Part shown: positions 8,130-16,514 of the stretch, piece by piece
How the letters are laid out: each line of letters begins with the position of its first letter
Numbering within the stretch: position 1 is the stretch's first letter
Assembly (NCBI GenBank): GCA_028822575.1
Contig: JAPKDN010000004.1
Coordinates: 1 to 23,004 of the forward strand
Source: Alphaproteobacteria bacterium
GTDB lineage: Bacteria; Pseudomonadota; Alphaproteobacteria; Thalassobaculales; Thalassobaculaceae
Direction: 5' to 3'
DNA length: 23,004 nt
Position numbers and translations under genes: made by a program
Notes under the pieces: generated by a model
The model's database searches: none
Told to the model about the DNA's origin: nothing
Seen by the model: only the letters and a program-made list of their open reading frames with translations

Positions 8130-10142
8130 CTAAAGGACCCTCATCAAACGAAACGCGTCCAATATCGCCGCCGGGATATTCCGGCTGGCGACCGCATCGC
8201 CGATCCGGTGCAGCTCGAACCCATCACCAGCTACGGGTTGTGCGGCGCCAGAGAGGAGCGTGTCTAAATCGGTGACCCCATTATTGCCCGCAAGGCCCCG
8301 CAAGTCCCGGTAGAGCGAATCCGCCGGCGCGGTACCATGTTCGACCACGACCTGATCAGCGGCTCGGGTCGCCTCGACCCCGGTCACCTCGTTGACGAAG
8401 AATGCCAGCAGCCGGTTACCGAATTTCTCCACCCCGACCAATCGGTGGTCGAATTGGGTCGCCACACCTAGCTCATAGGTGCGCTTTTTCCAGATCACCC
8501 GCTCCGAATAGGTCAGCTCGGCAGCGAGATGGGAATCGATAGAGAACAGAGACACGTTGCTGCCGGCCGCCGCCGCCATCTCGGCACAATGCGGGGCCGG
8601 GTGTCGACCGGTACCGTCATAAATCACCACCTCGCCGCCAAGCGGGACGGAGCCACCCAGCAAATCCCAGACGCTGGTCACCTGCTCGGCGCCAGGTAAC
8701 CAATCCAAATCTGGGACCCCTCCGGTGGCGACGATGACCACATCGGGCTCCAAAGCCTGAACGTCCGCTGGCTCGGCGTAGCTGTTCACCTGCGCGACGA
8801 CACCAAGCCTCTCCAGCTCCGCGACACGCCAATCGACCAGCCCGATAACATCGCCGCGCCAACTTGCTCGAGCCGCCAGCAGAACCTGGCCACCAAGCCG
8901 GGGTGCTGCTTCCAGCAAAGTCACGGCGTGGCCGCGCTCACCGGCGACCCGGGCGGCTTCCAGACCCGCGGGACCTCCGCCAACTACGACAACCCGACGC
9001 GACGTCTCGGCGCGATAGACCGCGTGGGGCAACATGGTCTCGCGACCGGTCGCCGCGTTGTGCAGACAGACCGGGCGATGAGGCGACATGCAATGGGTGG
9101 CGCCGACACAGGGCCGGATCCGCTCCTCTTGGCCAGCTTTCAATTTATCAACTAGATGAGGATCCGCGATTTGCGCCCTGGTCATCGCCACCATGTCCAG
9201 ATGCCCCTCGGCGACGGCGTGCCGGGCGGTGGCGATATCGGTGATCCGGGCGGCGTGGAAAACCGGCAGTGATATCTCCCGTTTGAAACGCCCAACCGGC
9301 TCGAGCCAAGGCGCTATAGGCGAGGCCATACCCGGCATGTTGTCGACGGCAAGGCCGATCTCAGTATCCATGCGTCCAAAGATCGCGTTGAAAAAATCGA
9401 TATCCGCCTCTGCTGCAAAAACTTTCGCTATCTCGACGCAAGCGTTGAAACCCAAACCCTCGGCATCGCCCTCGTCGATCACAAAGCGAAACCCGACCAG
9501 AAAGTGATCGCCGACCCGGCGCCGGATCTCCTCGAAAACCATCAATCCAAAGCGACAGCGATTAGCGAGGGAGCCTCCAAACCGGTCGGTGCGCGCATTG
9601 GTCTTTGGCGACAGAAATTGGCCAATCAGATGCCCGCCGGCCAATGTCTCGATCCCGTCGAGCCCACCTTCCTTGCAACGAACGGCGGCGTCGCCATAGG
9701 CGCGGACCACGCGTTCTATATCATGACCATCCATTTCCTTCGGAAAGCTTCGATGCAGAGTTTCACGCATGGCGCTGGGGGCAATGGTGGGCAACCAGTG
9801 CCCTGCATAGGGCTCCCCGCGCCTTCCAAGATGGGTGATCTGGCACATCAGCTTGGCGCCATGCGCGTGTACCCGGTCCGACATCTTTTGCAGATGCGGG
9901 ATTACTCGGTCGACCCCAACATTAAGCTGTTGAAACACCGAAGGTGAATCCGCGGCGACATTCGAGGAGCCACCGAACATCGTGAGCCCGATGCCGCCCC
10001 GCGCCTTTTCCTCGTGATAGGCCTGGTAACGATCCGCGGGCATGCCGCCCTCTTCCAGGCCGCAAGCGTGGCTTGTGCTCATGATACGGTTGCGAAAAGT
10101 GACGCCTCGGATGCTGAACGGTGAAAGCAGCGGATCTGACAT
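8130..10142 (-). CDS. FMN/FAD/Fe-S oxidoreductase of the 2,4-dienoyl-CoA reductase / trimethylamine dehydrogenase family (N-methylproline or stachydrine demethylase-like)
   Basis: A 670-residue two-part flavoprotein. Residues 1-340 form an old-yellow-enzyme TIM barrel (RNRIMSTSHA; QFLSPKTNARTDRFGGS at 175-191, typical FMN barrel). A cysteine cluster loop follows at 345-359 (CVGATHC...VC), then an FAD/NAD-binding half starting with VVVVGGGPAGLEAAR at 384-398. Relatives act in oxidative N-demethylation of methylated amines and betaines (dimethylglycine, proline betaine), or in dienoyl-CoA reduction. CVGATHCMSPHRPVCLHN followed by ATGRE most resembles the betaine-demethylase branch. Compared with trimethylamine dehydrogenase, the second cysteine of CxxCxxC is Ala348. 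Substrate is not certain. The gene is the last in a minus-strand run with the EamA transporter, 72 bases apart, suggesting a shared substrate. Confidence 0.83.
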   Translation of the reverse strand: MSDPLLSPFSIRGVTFRNRIMSTSHACGLEEGGMPADRYQAYHEEKARGGIGLTMFGGSSNVAADSPSVFQQLNVGVDRVIPHLQKMSDRVHAHGAKLMCQITHLGRRGEPYAGHWLPTIAPSAMRETLHRSFPKEMDGHDIERVVRAYGDAAVRCKEGGLDGIETLAGGHLIGQFLSPKTNARTDRFGGSLANRCRFGLMVFEEIRRRVGDHFLVGFRFVIDEGDAEGLGFNACVEIAKVFAAEADIDFFNAIFGRMDTEIGLAVDNMPGMASPIAPWLEPVGRFKREISLPVFHAARITDIATARHAVAEGHLDMVAMTRAQIADPHLVDKLKAGQEERIRPCVGATHCMSPHRPVCLHNAATGRETMLPHAVYRAETSRRVVVVGGGPAGLEAARVAGERGHAVTLLEAAPRLGGQVLLAARASWRGDVIGLVDWRVAELERLGVVAQVNSYAEPADVQALEPDVVIVATGGVPDLDWLPGAEQVTSVWDLLGGSVPLGGEVVIYDGTGRHPAPHCAEMAAAAGSNVSLFSIDSHLAAELTYSERVIWKKRTYELGVATQFDHRLVGVEKFGNRLLAFFVNEVTGVEATRAADQVVVEHGTAPADSLYRDLRGLAGNNGVTDLDTLLSGAAQPVAGDGFELHRIGDAVASRNIPAAILDAFRLMRVL

Positions 10143-10214
10143 GGCGTTGTCCCAGAAGAAAAATCATTCTATTGCAGTGCGGTTGGACCGTCGACGCAAG
10201 CCTGAAAATCAAAA

Positions 10215-11153
10215 CTAGCCCCTGCGGCTTCTCACCCGTTCACGATGGAAGATATACAGCCCAGAGCCGACGATGATCGCAATACCGATCCAGGTGATCT
10301 GATCGGGGAAATCGCCGAACAGCCAGAGCCCATATCCGGTTGCTCCGACGATCTCGAGATATTGGAACGGCGCCAGGACACCAGCCTCCAGCTTGCGAAT
10401 TGCCATCGTTATCATGAAGTGTCCAGCCGTCGCGATTACCCCGGATAAGGCCAACAGCGACCACTCCCACCGCGTTGGCCAGACCGGCATCAAAACTTGG
10501 AACTCCATCGCATGCCCGATCAGCAGTGCCGAACTCATGAACACCAACCCCGACAGGCCGGCATTAAACTGAAGAATCACCGGCTCCTGGGTTTGGGCAA
10601 GCCGGCGGGTAAGCACGATATAGATCGCGAAACATAATGCCGCGCCCAAAGGCATAATCGCAGTGAGGCCGAATAGATCATAGCTGGGGCGCACCACGAT
10701 CATGGCGCCGGCAAAGCCAACGATCGCCGCGACGATCCGGCGCCAACCGATTCGCTCGCCCAGGAAAATCGCTGAAAGGAGGGTGACGATGAGTGGCTCG
10801 ACGAAGAAGATCGCGATGGCGTCGGCGATCGGCATCAGCTTAACCGCCGCAAAGATCAGCACCGTTGTCGTCGCGATTAGAACCCCGCGCAACGCTTGAA
10901 ACCAGAGATGCGTCACCGGTGCCCGTCGGAAGGCCCGGGCGACGAACGGGGCAAGAATCAAGACCTGAAAGACGAAGCGCGCCCAAGCCACTTGGCCAGC
11001 GGGCACGGTTGCCGAGAGCAATTTCGCGATGGCATCGATCGCCGGTAGGATCAGCACCGCGATCACCATAAGCGCGACCGCAAGTTCAACGCTTCTATCA
11101 CGCCTTGGCCCAGTGGTCGCGGATTGTGCTGGTGTTTGAGCAGATTGTTCCAT
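10215..11153 (-). CDS. EamA/DMT-family inner-membrane transporter
   Basis: A 312-residue protein with about ten hydrophobic segments arranged as two EamA repeats, the drug/metabolite transporter fold. The first repeat has LPAIDAIAKLL and WARFVFQVLILAP near the N-terminus; the second begins after LGERIGWRRIVAAIVGFAGA. The N-terminal 20 residues are hydrophilic and variable. Such carriers export or import amino acids, nucleotides or other small metabolites; substrate is not predictable. It sits between an epimerase gene and the flavin oxidoreductase gene on the same strand, with gaps of 75 and 72 bases, compatible with one transcript. No strong ribosome-binding site precedes the chosen ATG, so a slightly later start is possible. 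Confidence 0.85.
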   Translation of the reverse strand: MEQSAQTPAQSATTGPRRDRSVELAVALMVIAVLILPAIDAIAKLLSATVPAGQVAWARFVFQVLILAPFVARAFRRAPVTHLWFQALRGVLIATTTVLIFAAVKLMPIADAIAIFFVEPLIVTLLSAIFLGERIGWRRIVAAIVGFAGAMIVVRPSYDLFGLTAIMPLGAALCFAIYIVLTRRLAQTQEPVILQFNAGLSGLVFMSSALLIGHAMEFQVLMPVWPTRWEWSLLALSGVIATAGHFMITMAIRKLEAGVLAPFQYLEIVGATGYGLWLFGDFPDQITWIGIAIIVGSGLYIFHRERVRSRRG

Positions 11154-11228
11154 CGACGGAGTGTGCGGCCCGGTCCGGTGTCCGGCAAGCGGTATCGGGG
11201 ATCGAGGTTCCTCGGGACGGATCAGGTA

Positions 11229-12245
11229 TCAAACGCCACTATTGTGCCCGTGATACTGGCGATACCACGCGATGAATTTTGGAATCCCCTCCTCGATCGG
11301 CGTCGTAGGCGCGAAGCCTAGGTCGCGAATGCTGGCGTCGATATCCGCGTAGGTTTCCAGAACGTCGCCGGGTTGTAGTGGACGAAAATCGATCACCGCC
11401 TTTTTGCCACAAGCCGCTTCGATCACGCCGATATAATCCATCAACGGCACAGGCCTATTGTTACCGAGATTATAGACCCGGTGCGGGGCGCCGGCCTCCC
11501 CCGAGCCGGCTCCATCATCCGGCGGCGTGTCCAGCGCCGCGACGACACCGGTGACGATGTCATCGACAAAGGTGAAATCCCGACTCATATCACCGTTGTT
11601 GAACACCTGGATCGTCTCACCATTAAGGATCTTGCTCGTAAAAATATAGGGCGACATGTCCGGCCGCCCCCAAGGCCCATAAACTGTGAAAAACCTGAGG
11701 CCAATCGAGGGGATGCGGTAAAGATGCGCATAGGATTGGACCATCACCTCGCCGGCCTTCTTGGTGGCGCCATAGAAGGACATCGGCTGGTCGGTCCGTT
11801 GTTCCAGCGAAAACGGCATCTCCCGGTTGGCGCCGTAAACCGACGAGGAACTAGCATAAACAAAGCTCCGGCAGCCGTCGGGGCGATCCATAATCGCCCG
11901 ACAAGCCTCCATCATCACCAACTGGCCGGTCATATTGGAGTTCAGGTATTCGAAGGGCTGTTCAAGCGAATATCGCACCCCCGCCTGGGCACCCAGATGG
12001 ATTACCCGGTCGATGTCGGGATTGTGAGCGACCAGATCGAGCATTGCGTCACGGTCGGCGAAGTCCAATTTCTCAAAACTAAATCCATTGGCGCCTTCGA
12101 GCGTGGCCAGTCGAGCGTATTTGAGCGCCGGATCGTAATAGGCGTTGATCACATCGACCCCAATAACCCGCTCGCCCCGGCCGAGCAAACGCCGCGCGGT
12201 ATGCATGCCGATGAACCCGGCGACGCCGGTCAGCAGGATGGTCAT
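11229..12245 (-). CDS. NAD-dependent sugar epimerase, UDP-glucuronate 4-epimerase-like
   Basis: A 338-residue extended short-chain dehydrogenase. The NAD-binding TGVAGFIG is at 6-13, followed by the acidic end of beta-2 (GVDVINAYYD at 29-38) that is characteristic of UDP-glucuronate/UDP-galacturonate epimerases. The catalytic pair is Y158 and K162 in SFYGATKK, with SSSSVYG at 132-138 carrying the catalytic Ser/Thr. FTVYGPWGRPDM downstream is also typical of this subgroup. These enzymes make UDP-galacturonate for capsule, lipopolysaccharide or exopolysaccharide in the cytoplasm. The start has AGGAGC well placed upstream. No glycosyltransferase genes are nearby, so the polysaccharide context is missing from this window. 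Confidence 0.88.
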   Translation of the reverse strand: MTILLTGVAGFIGMHTARRLLGRGERVIGVDVINAYYDPALKYARLATLEGANGFSFEKLDFADRDAMLDLVAHNPDIDRVIHLGAQAGVRYSLEQPFEYLNSNMTGQLVMMEACRAIMDRPDGCRSFVYASSSSVYGANREMPFSLEQRTDQPMSFYGATKKAGEVMVQSYAHLYRIPSIGLRFFTVYGPWGRPDMSPYIFTSKILNGETIQVFNNGDMSRDFTFVDDIVTGVVAALDTPPDDGAGSGEAGAPHRVYNLGNNRPVPLMDYIGVIEAACGKKAVIDFRPLQPGDVLETYADIDASIRDLGFAPTTPIEEGIPKFIAWYRQYHGHNSGV

Positions 12246-12349
12246 GGAAAGCTCCTGGCGAGTCGATCATTAAGGTTATGCCGGATTGGCCGGCATTGGC
12301 CAAGAGTAGATGGGCGCGCGGGTATCCACCAAGAGAGGACGAGGCCTGA

Positions 12350-12700
12350 CACCAGGTCTTCGGCACGAATACCGTGTCGGCGGCGTGGTTCACGTAGTTG
12401 AAAAGGGTCAGCGCCGCTAAGGCCTCAAGCTTGAGATCCGGCAGCGTCGTGCCGTCTTGCAGCGCCTCAATGACCTTGCCCGGTTCTATTTTCATCGCGG
12501 CCACGCAATAGGTGCTGTAATTCACCAGACTGGCGGAGAGCAACACAGATTACTTTTCCGCGTCGTTCAGCGATGCGCTCTCGAAGATGCCCATTACCCC
12601 AAGATTAGGTCTCCAGCGCCGCCGGGGCCTCGGCGAGCACGTCGATGAGATTGGGTACAAGTCCCTTTTTCGCCAGCGCGACGGCCCTTTTCTCAAGCCT
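12350..12700 (-). pseudogene. Carboxymuconolactone decarboxylase / AhpD-like peroxidase-related gene remnant
   Basis: Read leftward, one frame gives KKGLVPNLIDVLAEAPAALE (about 12672-12613), matching the N-terminal helix of alkylhydroperoxidase-like proteins. A frameshift near 12605-12610 moves to LGVMGIFESASLNDAEK, then a TAA at 12550-12552, then NYSTYCVAAMK, VIEALQDGTTLPDLKLEALA and LFNYVNHAADT. Intact relatives have a CxxC in the block seen here as STYC, so the first redox cysteine is Ser. There also seems to be a deletion in the middle, because the segment between the LEALA and NYVNH blocks is too short. The combination of frameshift, stop, lost cysteine and deletion marks it as dead. It lies just upstream of the epimerase gene. 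Confidence 0.75.
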
Positions 12701-12950
12701 CTATGGTGTCACACCAGAATCACACAACGGTATTCGAGGTGAGTGTTAATCCGGCGAAAGCTTGAAATAAAAAAACTAGGCTTCTCGGTTGGCGCGAACA
12801 ACTCGTGCGTGAATTAGAAACAGTCCAAGATCAAGGTTGCGTTTTCGACCCACGAAAGTCACCGCTGATTGTCCCGCCCGGTCTGGCGGCGTAGGTTTAT
12901 TCCTCGCTACACAAAACCCCAGTTACCGCATGGGGCTCGGAGAAAATGCT
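12701..12950. other. Intergenic region upstream of the indolepyruvate oxidoreductase gene, no gene seen
   Basis: About 250 bases with no supportable gene. The frame of the following gene is open back to an ATG at 12837, but that extension has no family similarity and a weak start context. An A-rich stretch at 12766-12776 may belong to a promoter, but no clear -35/-10 pair is visible. Confidence 0.4.
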
Positions 12951-15900
12951 ATGACTCTCGCCGCCGTCTCGCTTGATGACAAGTATTCCCTGGAAGTGGG
13001 TCGGGTCTATCTCACCGGCGTCCAGGCCTTGGTTCGCCTGCCGATGCTGCAGCGCCAACGCGACGTGAAAGCTGGGCTCAATACCGGCGGCTTCATCTCC
13101 GGTTACCGCGGTTCTCCGGTCGGAGGCTATGATCAGCAGTTGTGGCGGGCCAAGGAATTCCTCAAGCGCAATCACATCCATTTTCAGCCGGGAGTGAACG
13201 AGGATCTTGCGGCCACCGCAATCTGGGGCAGCCAGCAAAGCAATCTCTTCCCGGACAGTAAGTTCGACGGCGTCTTCGCCTATTGGTACGGCAAGGGCCC
13301 AGGTGTCGACCGCTGCGGCGACGTGTTCAAGCATGGCAACATGGCTGGCCCGGCCAAGCATGGCGGCGTGCTACTGATTGCAGGCGATGATCACGCGGCG
13401 AAGTCCTCGACCGTGCCGCATCAAAGCGAATACGCCTTCGTCGACGCCAGTATTCCGGTACTAAACCCGGCGGGGGTCCAGGAAATTCTTGATTACGGCA
13501 TCCTCGGCATGGAGATGTCGCGGTATTCTGGCTGCTGGGTCGCGTTCAAGACCACCGCTGAGAACATGGATAGCTCGTCCTCCATCGATGTCGACCCCGA
13601 GCGGGTCAATGTTGTCATCCCGGATCTGGCGATGCCAGAAGGCGGCCTCAACATTCGCTGGCCAGATGACTGGATGGAGCAGGAACGCCGCTTGCACCAG
13701 CACAAGTTGAACGCCGTACGCGCCTTCAGCCGGGCCAATGGCCTCGACCAAACGATCATAGAGACGGACGTGCCCAAACTTGGCATCGTCACCGCCGGTA
13801 AATCCTATCTCGATACCCGCCAGGCGATGGAAGAGCTTGGGATCACCGAGGAGATGGCCGCCACCATCGGTATCCGTCTGTATAAGGTGGGCATGCCCTG
13901 GCCGCTGGAGCCGGAGGGCGCTGCCGCCTTCGCCGACGGGGTCGAGGAGATCCTGGTCATCGAGGAAAAACGGGCGCTGATCGAAAGCCAGCTCAAGGAG
14001 CAGCTTTATCACGCCCACCCAGCTAGCCAACCCCGGATCGTCGGCAAGTTCGACGAGACCGGAGCCTGGATGCTCCCCTCCGCGGGAGAATTGAACCCCA
14101 CCCTGATCGCCCGGGTGATTGCAGGCCGGATCGCCCGCTTTCATGCTAGCGCAACCATCAAGGATCGCCTGAAATTCCTCGACGCCAAGGAAGCCCAGCT
14201 GGTCAAACCGACGACCGATTTCGCCCGCACCCCGTATTTCTGCTCGGGCTGTCCGCACAATACCTCGACCAGGGTACCCGAGGGCAGCCGCGCCACCGCT
14301 GGCATCGGTTGTCACTTCATGTCCGTCTGGATGGACCGGAGCACCTCGACCTATACCCATATGGGCGGCGAGGGCACGCCCTGGATCGGCCAGGCGCCGT
14401 TCACCGATACCAAGCACATCTTCGCAAATCTGGGCGACGGCACTTATACCCATTCCGGCCTACTGGCGATCCGCGCATCCGGGGCATCAGGTGTCAATAT
14501 TACCTACAAAATTCTCTATAATGACGCCACCGCGATGACCGGAGGTCAGCCCACCGATGGCAGTTTCACGGTCCCACAGGTCGCCGCCCAGGTCGCGGCC
14601 GAAGGCGCGAACGACGTCCGCATCGTCACCGATGAGCCGGACAAATACCCGATCGGTACCAAATGGCCGGAAGGCACCCGGATCCATCATCGCGACGAGC
14701 TTGACGCCGTACAAAAGGAGCTTCGCGAGGTCGAAGGGCTGTCGGTCCTGATCTATGATCAGACCTGCGCCGCCGAGAAACGCCGACGGCGGAAACGCGG
14801 CACCATGATTGACCCGCCGAAGCGGATCTTTATCAACGAGCTGGTCTGCGAAGGCTGCGGTGATTGCGGTGTCGCGTCGAACTGTGTCTCGGTGACACCG
14901 GTCGAGACCGAATATGGCCGCAAGCGCCTGATCGATCAGTCTGCCTGTAACAAAGATTATTCCTGCACCAAGGGTTTCTGCCCCAGCTTCGTCAATGTGA
15001 TCGGCGGCAAAGTTCGCAAATCTAAGGCAGTCGGAGGCGGCTCGCGAGACCTGTTCGAGGTTCTGCCGATGCCGGAGCAACCCAAGCTCGATCAGCCCTA
15101 TGGCGTTATGGTCACCGGCATCGGCGGCACCGGCGTGGTGACCATCGGCGCGCTGATGGGCATGGCCGCGCATCTGGAGGGCAAGGGCGTCTCGGTGCTG
15201 GACATGACCGGCCTCGCCCAGAAGGGTGGCGCGGTGATCAGCCATATCCGCATCGCCAACAAACCTGAGGATCTGCATGCCGTGCGCATCGCCGCCGGCA
15301 GCGCCAAGCTGATGCTGGGCTGTGACATGGTCACCGCCGCCAGCGTCGAAGGCCTCTCCAAGGTCTCCAAGGAAGAGACCACGGCGATCGTCAACACCCA
15401 ACAGACCATGACCGGCGCCTTTACCCGCGACCCGGATCTGGCCTTCCCGGGCAATGCCTTCGAGGAGGCTATCAAGACCTCGACCGGCGAGAACTCGACC
15501 CATTTCGTCGACGCCACCCGGATCGCCACACAGTTGTTGGGTGACAGCATCGCCACCAATCTCTTTATGCTGGGATATGCGATCCAGAAGGGGCAAATCC
15601 CCCTATCGCTGGAGTCGATCGAGAAAGCCATTGAGCTTAACGCCGTCGCCATCGACTTCAACAAACAGGCCCTGCTGTGGGGACGGCGCGCCGCGCATGA
15701 TCTAGCGACGGTCGAGAAGATCGCCACCCCGCCGGCGCCAAAGCCGTTGCATCGCGAGATCGCCGGGGATCTGGATAAGATTATCGAGAAGCGCGCCGCC
15801 TTCCTGACCGGCTATCAGGATAAGGCCTACGCCAATCGCTATGTCAGCCTTGTCCGCGAGGTCGAGACGGCCGAGCGCAACAAGACCCCCGGTCTGGATG

Positions 15901-16427
15901 GATTAACCGAGGCGGTTGCCCGCTATGCCTTCAAACTGATGTCCTATAAGGACGAATACGAGGTGGCGCGGCTTTATACCGACGGCACCTTCCAGCGTCA
16001 GTTGGAGGATCAGTTCGAGGGCGATTATAAGATCGAGTTCAACCTTGCCCCGCCGCTGTTCTCAAAACGTGATCCAGAAACTGGACATATGCAGAAAAAA
16101 GTCTTCGGCGCTTGGATGATGCCAGCCTTTCGCATGCTCGCCTCGATGAAGCGACTGCGCGGCGGTGCCTGGGATATCTTCGGCAAGACCGACGAGCGCA
16201 AGACCGAGCGCCGGTTAATCCAGGACTATGTCGCCCAGATGAAGGATGTCGCGGCGAACCTTGACCGCGAGAACCACGCGGCGGCACTGGATCTGGCGAG
16301 CATCCCGGAGTTGATCCGCGGCTTCGGCCATGTGAAGGACCGCCACCTGATGACGGCCAAAGCACGGGAGGCCCAAGCCCTTGCCGCTTTCCGGGACCCG
16401 GAGGCAACGAGGAACGCGGCGGAATAG
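12951..16427 (+). CDS. Indolepyruvate ferredoxin oxidoreductase, fused alpha/gamma type
   Basis: A 1158-residue thiamine-diphosphate/iron-sulfur enzyme that converts aryl- or 2-oxoacids such as indolepyruvate to acyl-CoA while reducing ferredoxin, in aromatic amino-acid breakdown. From the N-terminus: a pyruvate-oxidoreductase-type domain (GGFISGYRGSPVGGYD), a TPP-binding domain opening with CSGCPHNTSTR near residue 431, a cysteine-rich ferredoxin-like stretch around 632-680 (VCEGCGDCGVASNC, then CTKGFC), and the gamma domain with GIGGTGVVTIGALMG from about 723. Length matches the single-chain proteobacterial form. I place the start at 12951 because GGAG lies eight bases upstream and MTLAAVSLDDKYSLE matches the usual N-terminus. 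It is a single-gene unit, facing the amidase gene tail to tail. Confidence 0.93.
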   Translation: MTLAAVSLDDKYSLEVGRVYLTGVQALVRLPMLQRQRDVKAGLNTGGFISGYRGSPVGGYDQQLWRAKEFLKRNHIHFQPGVNEDLAATAIWGSQQSNLFPDSKFDGVFAYWYGKGPGVDRCGDVFKHGNMAGPAKHGGVLLIAGDDHAAKSSTVPHQSEYAFVDASIPVLNPAGVQEILDYGILGMEMSRYSGCWVAFKTTAENMDSSSSIDVDPERVNVVIPDLAMPEGGLNIRWPDDWMEQERRLHQHKLNAVRAFSRANGLDQTIIETDVPKLGIVTAGKSYLDTRQAMEELGITEEMAATIGIRLYKVGMPWPLEPEGAAAFADGVEEILVIEEKRALIESQLKEQLYHAHPASQPRIVGKFDETGAWMLPSAGELNPTLIARVIAGRIARFHASATIKDRLKFLDAKEAQLVKPTTDFARTPYFCSGCPHNTSTRVPEGSRATAGIGCHFMSVWMDRSTSTYTHMGGEGTPWIGQAPFTDTKHIFANLGDGTYTHSGLLAIRASGASGVNITYKILYNDATAMTGGQPTDGSFTVPQVAAQVAAEGANDVRIVTDEPDKYPIGTKWPEGTRIHHRDELDAVQKELREVEGLSVLIYDQTCAAEKRRRRKRGTMIDPPKRIFINELVCEGCGDCGVASNCVSVTPVETEYGRKRLIDQSACNKDYSCTKGFCPSFVNVIGGKVRKSKAVGGGSRDLFEVLPMPEQPKLDQPYGVMVTGIGGTGVVTIGALMGMAAHLEGKGVSVLDMTGLAQKGGAVISHIRIANKPEDLHAVRIAAGSAKLMLGCDMVTAASVEGLSKVSKEETTAIVNTQQTMTGAFTRDPDLAFPGNAFEEAIKTSTGENSTHFVDATRIATQLLGDSIATNLFMLGYAIQKGQIPLSLESIEKAIELNAVAIDFNKQALLWGRRAAHDLATVEKIATPPAPKPLHREIAGDLDKIIEKRAAFLTGYQDKAYANRYVSLVREVETAERNKTPGLDGLTEAVARYAFKLMSYKDEYEVARLYTDGTFQRQLEDQFEGDYKIEFNLAPPLFSKRDPETGHMQKKVFGAWMMPAFRMLASMKRLRGGAWDIFGKTDERKTERRLIQDYVAQMKDVAANLDRENHAAALDLASIPELIRGFGHVKDRHLMTAKAREAQALAAFRDPEATRNAAE

Positions 16428-16449
16428 GTGGGGTTAGGGACTAGATATC

Positions 16450-16488
16450 AAAAAGGCCAGACCTTGGGACGTAAAGCCCAGCTCTGGC
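16450..16488 (-). terminator. Intrinsic terminator of the amidase operon (possibly bidirectional)
   Basis: On the minus strand GCCAGA (16488-16483) pairs with TCTGGC (16461-16456), extended inward by an imperfect GGG/CCC pairing around an 8-nt loop, and is followed by TTTTT (16454-16450). This gives a textbook terminator for the leftward amidase gene, which ends at 16515. Read rightward it would end the oxidoreductase gene less efficiently, since the T-run is on the other side. Confidence 0.7.
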
Positions 16489-16514
16489 TATAGTCCTATT
16501 CAATTGAAAACGCC

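Noticed and set aside
11481..12401. 306-codon rightward open frame opposite the epimerase
   Set aside because: It is antisense to a clearly conserved epimerase and extends into the AhpD-like remnant; no ribosome-binding site or motif was seen.
12837..12950. Upstream extension of the indolepyruvate oxidoreductase to ATG 12837
   Set aside because: The added residues look non-coding, the start lacks a ribosome-binding site, and the ATG at 12951 has a good one and matches the family N-terminus.
14487..15596. 369-codon leftward open frame inside the indolepyruvate oxidoreductase gene
   Set aside because: Its composition is the mirror of the conserved gamma-domain coding strand; no start signal and no recognisable family blocks.
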